Shown here: positions 50,366 through 53,178 of the stretch, piece after piece
Layout: each line of letters opens with the position of its first letter
Numbering within the stretch: position 1 is the first letter of the stretch
DNA from: Chloroflexota bacterium
GTDB taxonomy: Bacteria > Chloroflexota > UBA6077 > FW602-bin22 > CADDYW01
Direction of reading: 5' to 3'
Assembly (NCBI GenBank): GCA_021324795.1
Contig: JAJPIK010000018.1
Span: 1 to 53,178 of the forward strand
DNA length: 53,178 nucleotides
The notes under the pieces: generated by a model
Told to the model about the DNA's origin: nothing
What the model saw: the letters and a program-made list of their open reading frames with translations, nothing else
The model's database searches: none
Program-made: the position numbers and the translations under genes

Positions 50366-52011
50366 GCTTGCACCGGTACTCTCGGTACCTGGGCACGGCC
50401 CCGCAGGTAGGGGGCCATGCCCAGGTACTGCGGCACGGGCACAGCAATCAGCGCGGGCTCGTTGGCCCGCAGCGCTTCCCGCACGGCAACCTGGAGATCT
50501 CTGGCGCCCTCAGCACGTATCCCCCGGACGCCAAAGGCCTCGGCCAGTTTGACAAAATCCGGATTCTGTAGATCCGAAGCAATGTTGCGACCACCAAATG
50601 AGTCCCGCTGGATCCGGCGCACGTTGCCGAAAGCGCCGTCGTCGAAGACTACCGCGACCAGATTGATCTTGTGCCGCACCATCGTCGACACTTCCTGGAC
50701 ATTGAACATGAAGCCACCATCGCCATTGATCGACACGACCTTCCGGTGCGGATTGCCAACCTGGACGCCCAGAGCGGTGGCGAAACCGTAACCGAGCGTT
50801 CCCTGGTAGCCGGAGGTGATATATGAGCGCGGCTGATAGACCGGGAAGGCGACGTGCGACCAATAGCCAACCTGGGTGCTCTCGCTCACGTAAATCCCAT
50901 CGTCGGGCAGCTCGGCTCGGATCGCCCGAGCCAGCGATGCCTGGGGCTGCACCGAATCGAACTCAGCCTCCCAGCGCTGCTTGATCGCCGTGAGTTCGTC
51001 GCACCGCGAGTCTCGACGACGATTGTGACGAGCCACTCGCTCGATGAGCGCGGCCAGCCCACGCTTAGCGTCGGCGACGATGCCGATCGTCGGCTTGAGG
51101 TTGCGGCCGATCTCCTGAGGATCCACATCGAGCTGGATGACAACGCGATTTGCGTCGGACGGCCAAATCGGATAGGTCGGCACGAGAAATCGGGTGCCAA
51201 CCGCCAGGATCACGTCAGCCGACGGGAGCAGGTCGGCGACCGCTGGAGCCGGCTGGGAAAGATAGTGTCGATCGGAGATCGCACCACGCCCGTTGTCCGA
51301 AGCGAACACCGGCGCCTCGAGCATTTCGGCAAGCTGACGCAACTCCTCCCAGGCACCGCTGCCGAGCACCCCACCACCAGTGAAGATGACCGGTTGCCGG
51401 GCTTGGCCGAGCGCCTGAGCGGCGCGCTCGATCAAATCGGGATCACCGGCCGCGCGTTCGACCGAAGCCGGGGCGAGCAATGCGACCTCTGCCTTCATTT
51501 GGAGAATGTCCGGCGGAATCTCGAGCTCGACCGGGCGGGGACGGCCGGTCCGGAGCTGACGGAACGCTTCTCGGACCAAGCGGGGGATCTCGGTCGGATG
51601 CGTGGCCCGGGCCGCCCACTTTGTCACGCCGCCGATCATCCGAAGCTGGTCCGGAATCTCGTGGAGCACACCGCGTCCTAAACCGATCAAGTCGGAGTTG
51701 ATCTGGCCAGTGAGGCAGAGCACCGGCGACGAACAGGCGTAAGCGGTCGCCAGAGCCGCGGTAGTATTCAGGAGCCCGGGGCCAGGAACTACCAGGCAAA
51801 CTCCAATGCGCCCGGTCGTTCGAGCATAGCCGTCGGCCATGTATGCTGTCGCCTGCTCGTGACGTGTGTGGACGACCTGGATGCTTTCTCGCTCTTCGTA
51901 AAGGGCATCAAACGCCCAGTCAAGCTGCACGCCCGGGAGTCCGAAGATCGTGTCGATGCCTTCGCCTTTGAGCGCCTTGACCAATGCCTGGCCACCCGTC
52001 ATTTCCGCCAC
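50362..52011 (-). CDS. Acetolactate-synthase-like ThDP enzyme
   Basis: The 549-residue enzyme has the three-domain fold of the acetolactate synthase/pyruvate oxidase family: an N-terminal Pyr domain with catalytic Glu in HEQATAYMADG, a central domain, and a ThDP domain with GDGGFMFNVQEVSTM and FDDGAFGN. The substrate is not clear: it could be an acetolactate synthase, a benzaldehyde-lyase-like or an inositol-catabolism enzyme. No regulatory subunit is adjacent. The GTG start follows GAGGAG. It converges on darA, with the stop codons overlapping. Confidence 0.9.
   Translation of the reverse strand: MAEMTGGQALVKALKGEGIDTIFGLPGVQLDWAFDALYEERESIQVVHTRHEQATAYMADGYARTTGRIGVCLVVPGPGLLNTTAALATAYACSSPVLCLTGQINSDLIGLGRGVLHEIPDQLRMIGGVTKWAARATHPTEIPRLVREAFRQLRTGRPRPVELEIPPDILQMKAEVALLAPASVERAAGDPDLIERAAQALGQARQPVIFTGGGVLGSGAWEELRQLAEMLEAPVFASDNGRGAISDRHYLSQPAPAVADLLPSADVILAVGTRFLVPTYPIWPSDANRVVIQLDVDPQEIGRNLKPTIGIVADAKRGLAALIERVARHNRRRDSRCDELTAIKQRWEAEFDSVQPQASLARAIRAELPDDGIYVSESTQVGYWSHVAFPVYQPRSYITSGYQGTLGYGFATALGVQVGNPHRKVVSINGDGGFMFNVQEVSTMVRHKINLVAVVFDDGAFGNVRRIQRDSFGGRNIASDLQNPDFVKLAEAFGVRGIRAEGARDLQVAVREALRANEPALIAVPVPQYLGMAPYLRGRAQVPRVPVQA
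50385..50428. terminator. Long stem-loop inside the overlapping convergent 3' ends
   Basis: An 11-bp stem (50385-50395 with 50418-50428) and a 6-bp stem (50397-50402 with 50411-50416), separated by one C-A mismatch, form a hairpin of 17 pairs with an 8-nt loop. It lies 20 bp past the darA stop and inside the last codons of the ThDP enzyme gene. It may end darA transcription in the absence of intergenic room. Confidence 0.5.
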
Positions 52012-52189
52012 GTTCTTCTCCTCTTTTCCATATCTTCACTCCACGGGCCTTCGCTCCTACTATACATAGCACGTCAATCAGAAACAAGCAGTGCAAAGAC
52101 GGATGATTCGGTTGGCTCCTCTAACGAGATCTTAATCCCCGCGACCTTCGAGCCCCCCAAAATTGGCCGAAATTCACCATAAATGGATC

Positions 52190-52218
52190 TAGACTCGCTT
52201 AATTAGGGGCGATATAAT
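52190..52218 (+). promoter_or_regulatory. Possible promoter with long leader before the GntR gene
   Basis: TAGACT (52190-52195), a 17-nt spacer and TATAAT (52213-52218) lie 270 bp upstream of the GntR-like gene. The gap 52012-52488 holds this, a minus-strand TATAGT near 52062-52067 that could serve the ThDP enzyme gene, and no convincing gene. Confidence 0.5.
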
Positions 52219-52488
52219 GAAGATGTCGCGGTCGTCATCACGGGATACCCGGCTTACCAGTTTACCACAAAGCGACCGCCCGTTACGTCCAGGCTCCTCT
52301 CAGAGTTGATCCAACGATAGGGTGAGAATAGCTCGTGACCCGCTCTACCCGTGCCCTCAAGGCAAACGGGCGGCAAAGGGTCTGCTGGAATAGAATGCAT
52401 ATGTTAGCGGTAATACGTACGATGAACCACCCCCTGGCCACCACGCGGGCTCGTTCGCTGGGATCATCCGAACGCGAGGTAGGGAAAA

Positions 52489-52767
52489 ATGGTTGACCTG
52501 ATGCTACGACGCGATTCTGACGCTCCGGCCGGCACCACCATCAATCGGGATGTTCCGATTCCCTATTACTACCAGCTCGAAGGATTTCTGCGCCAGCAGA
52601 TCGAGAGCGGCCGGTGGCAGCCTGGTCAGCAGATCCCTTCGGAAAAGCAGCTCTGCGAATACTATACAGTGAGTCGAACTACCGTTCGCCAGGCAGTCAC
52701 CCACCTGGTAAACGAAGGGCTGCTCTATCACGTCAAAGGCAAGGGAACGTTCGTCCGGAAGCGTTAA
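52489..52767 (+). CDS. GntR-family DNA-binding domain without an effector domain
   Basis: The 92-residue protein is only the HutC/GntR winged helix: PIPYYYQLEGFLRQQIESG, WQPGQQIPSEKQLCEYY, VSRTTVRQAVTHLVNEGLLY, then KGKGTFVRKR and stop. HutC-type repressors normally continue with a ligand-binding UTRA domain of about 140 residues, absent here. A dispersed repeat starts 50 bp after the stop, so the loss may result from a rearrangement. GAGGTAGGG precedes the start. It could act as a constitutive or phosphate-free binder. Confidence 0.85.
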   Translation: MVDLMLRRDSDAPAGTTINRDVPIPYYYQLEGFLRQQIESGRWQPGQQIPSEKQLCEYYTVSRTTVRQAVTHLVNEGLLYHVKGKGTFVRKR

Positions 52768-52816
52768 CGGTGCTGACTCTTCACGCACCTCTCGTGTGCG
52801 CAGCCGGTTAAACCGT

Positions 52817-52916
52817 GTCATCCTGAGCAGAACGAAGGGTTAGGCACATCAACAGAGCCGCCAATCGTTCGCTCTGCTCAGAGCAAGGTTTCTCCCTCTC
52901 TCAGAGAGAAAAGGGG
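52817..52916. repeat. Dispersed repeat, copy 2, and associated hairpins
   Basis: GTCATCCTGA and a diverged AACGAAGG core (52817-52838) match copy 1 at 163-187. Two small hairpins follow, GCTCTG/CAGAGC and CTCTCT/AGAGAG, in a pyrimidine/purine-rich stretch to 52916. Confidence 0.55.
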
Positions 52917-52920
52917 GGAA

Positions 52921-53040
52921 TTAGAGTGCCATTTTCCAGATCACGACTCCGATGACGATCAACAGAACGACCGCGCCAATGATCGTCGTGACCGGGTCTC
53001 CGCCACCGAGAGACGGGCCTCCGCCACCCGCTGTTACCAT
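52921..53040 (-). CDS. Small single-helix membrane peptide, 39 aa
   Basis: The 39-residue product has a Gly-rich N-terminus (MVTAGGGGPSLGGGDP) and one membrane helix (TTIIGAVVLLIVIGVVIW) ending KMAL. ATG at 53040 follows AGGAGAGATC; an in-frame ATG at 53103 has a poor site. The function is unknown. Confidence 0.6.
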   Translation of the reverse strand: MVTAGGGGPSLGGGDPVTTIIGAVVLLIVIGVVIWKMAL

Positions 53041-53178
53041 CTGATCTCTCCTGGAACGACGGAGCGGGCCAAGCTGGATCTCCGCCACCATCGCATTCTT
53101 CAATGCCCTCGTCAGCTACTACGCCGCCGAGCTACGCATCTTATCGACGCCTTTGCTACCACAATTGTAGCAGTCAGA

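Noticed and set aside
1..53178. tRNA, rRNA, CRISPR arrays, transposases and phage structural genes
   Set aside because: No cloverleaf with a GGTTCGA-type T-arm, no rRNA stretch, no spaced direct-repeat array and no transposase or capsid motifs were seen.

Overview
The window is about 60% GC and densely coded, with mixed strands and short intergenic gaps. It looks chromosomal and bacterial, most likely Chloroflexota (Thermomicrobia-like or a neighbouring lineage). This is an inference from several traits: Tat-like/lipobox binding proteins with long Ala/Pro/Thr/Ser linkers, menaquinone methylation (menG), a form II CO-dehydrogenase-like operon, a GH57 4-alpha-glucanotransferase of archaeal type, a DarA c-di-AMP receptor, and dispersed intergenic repeats of the kind common in that phylum. 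I saw no rRNA, tRNA, CRISPR array, transposase or phage structural gene.

Layout. 0.4-4.2 kb: a sugar-binding lipoprotein translationally coupled to a sulfatase, facing a metal-dependent amidohydrolase. 4.5-5 kb: two small genes, each with a good sigma-70 promoter. 5.1-19 kb: mostly housekeeping and stress genes: queA, menG, Hsp20, a KDG-type sugar kinase, tatA, a DUF3105 protein, two tandem BON-domain proteins, moaA, tyrA, an HD protein, a site-2 protease, ftsY, a truncated YhaM-like HD protein coupled to a truncated haemoglobin, and a DUF2231-Rieske membrane protein. 18.5-22.8 kb: a decayed response regulator, then a strong promoter with a palindromic operator driving a form II (S-L-M) molybdenum hydroxylase operon. 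23.1-26.5 kb: a 2-oxoacid/acetoin dehydrogenase operon (E1 alpha, E1 beta, E2, no E3), followed on the opposite strand by an unusual GntR-receiver fusion regulator. 27.3-36.2 kb: a GH57 glucanotransferase, a flavin reductase and a carbohydrate ABC importer cluster (binding protein, two permeases, Gfo/Idh/MocA oxidoreductase) with an upstream rhamnonate-dehydratase-like enolase. 36.2-37 kb: a debris zone with a frameshifted small gene and a decayed PD40 propeller. 37-39.2 kb: an orphan family-5 binding lipoprotein. 39.2-48.9 kb: a long minus-strand run: endonuclease/phosphatase-like protein, holin-like/phosphodiesterase fusion, galactonate-dehydratase-like enolase, a small RskA-like lipoprotein, a MecA-type penicillin-binding protein, glpD and an M42 peptidase. 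49.1-53 kb: a DHDPS/KDG-aldolase-like enzyme, darA, a ThDP enzyme, a GntR DNA-binding domain with no effector domain, and a 39-aa membrane peptide.

How they work together. Several genes fit non-phosphorylative sugar and sugar-acid use: importers, Gfo/Idh oxidoreductase, two acid-sugar dehydratases, a KDG-aldolase-like enzyme and a KDG kinase. A sulfatase may strip sulfated glycans. The form II hydroxylase, the 2-oxoacid dehydrogenase and moaA (molybdenum cofactor) link to oxidative metabolism. The most unusual items are the GntR-receiver fusion (26.5 kb), a perfect 16-bp hairpin spanning the start codon of the RskA-like lipoprotein (44.8 kb), the DNA-binding-only GntR protein (52.5 kb), an enolase-family enzyme lacking a metal-ligand Asp (35 kb), and a 13-bp stem-loop directly behind an ABC binding-protein stop codon (33.2 kb).
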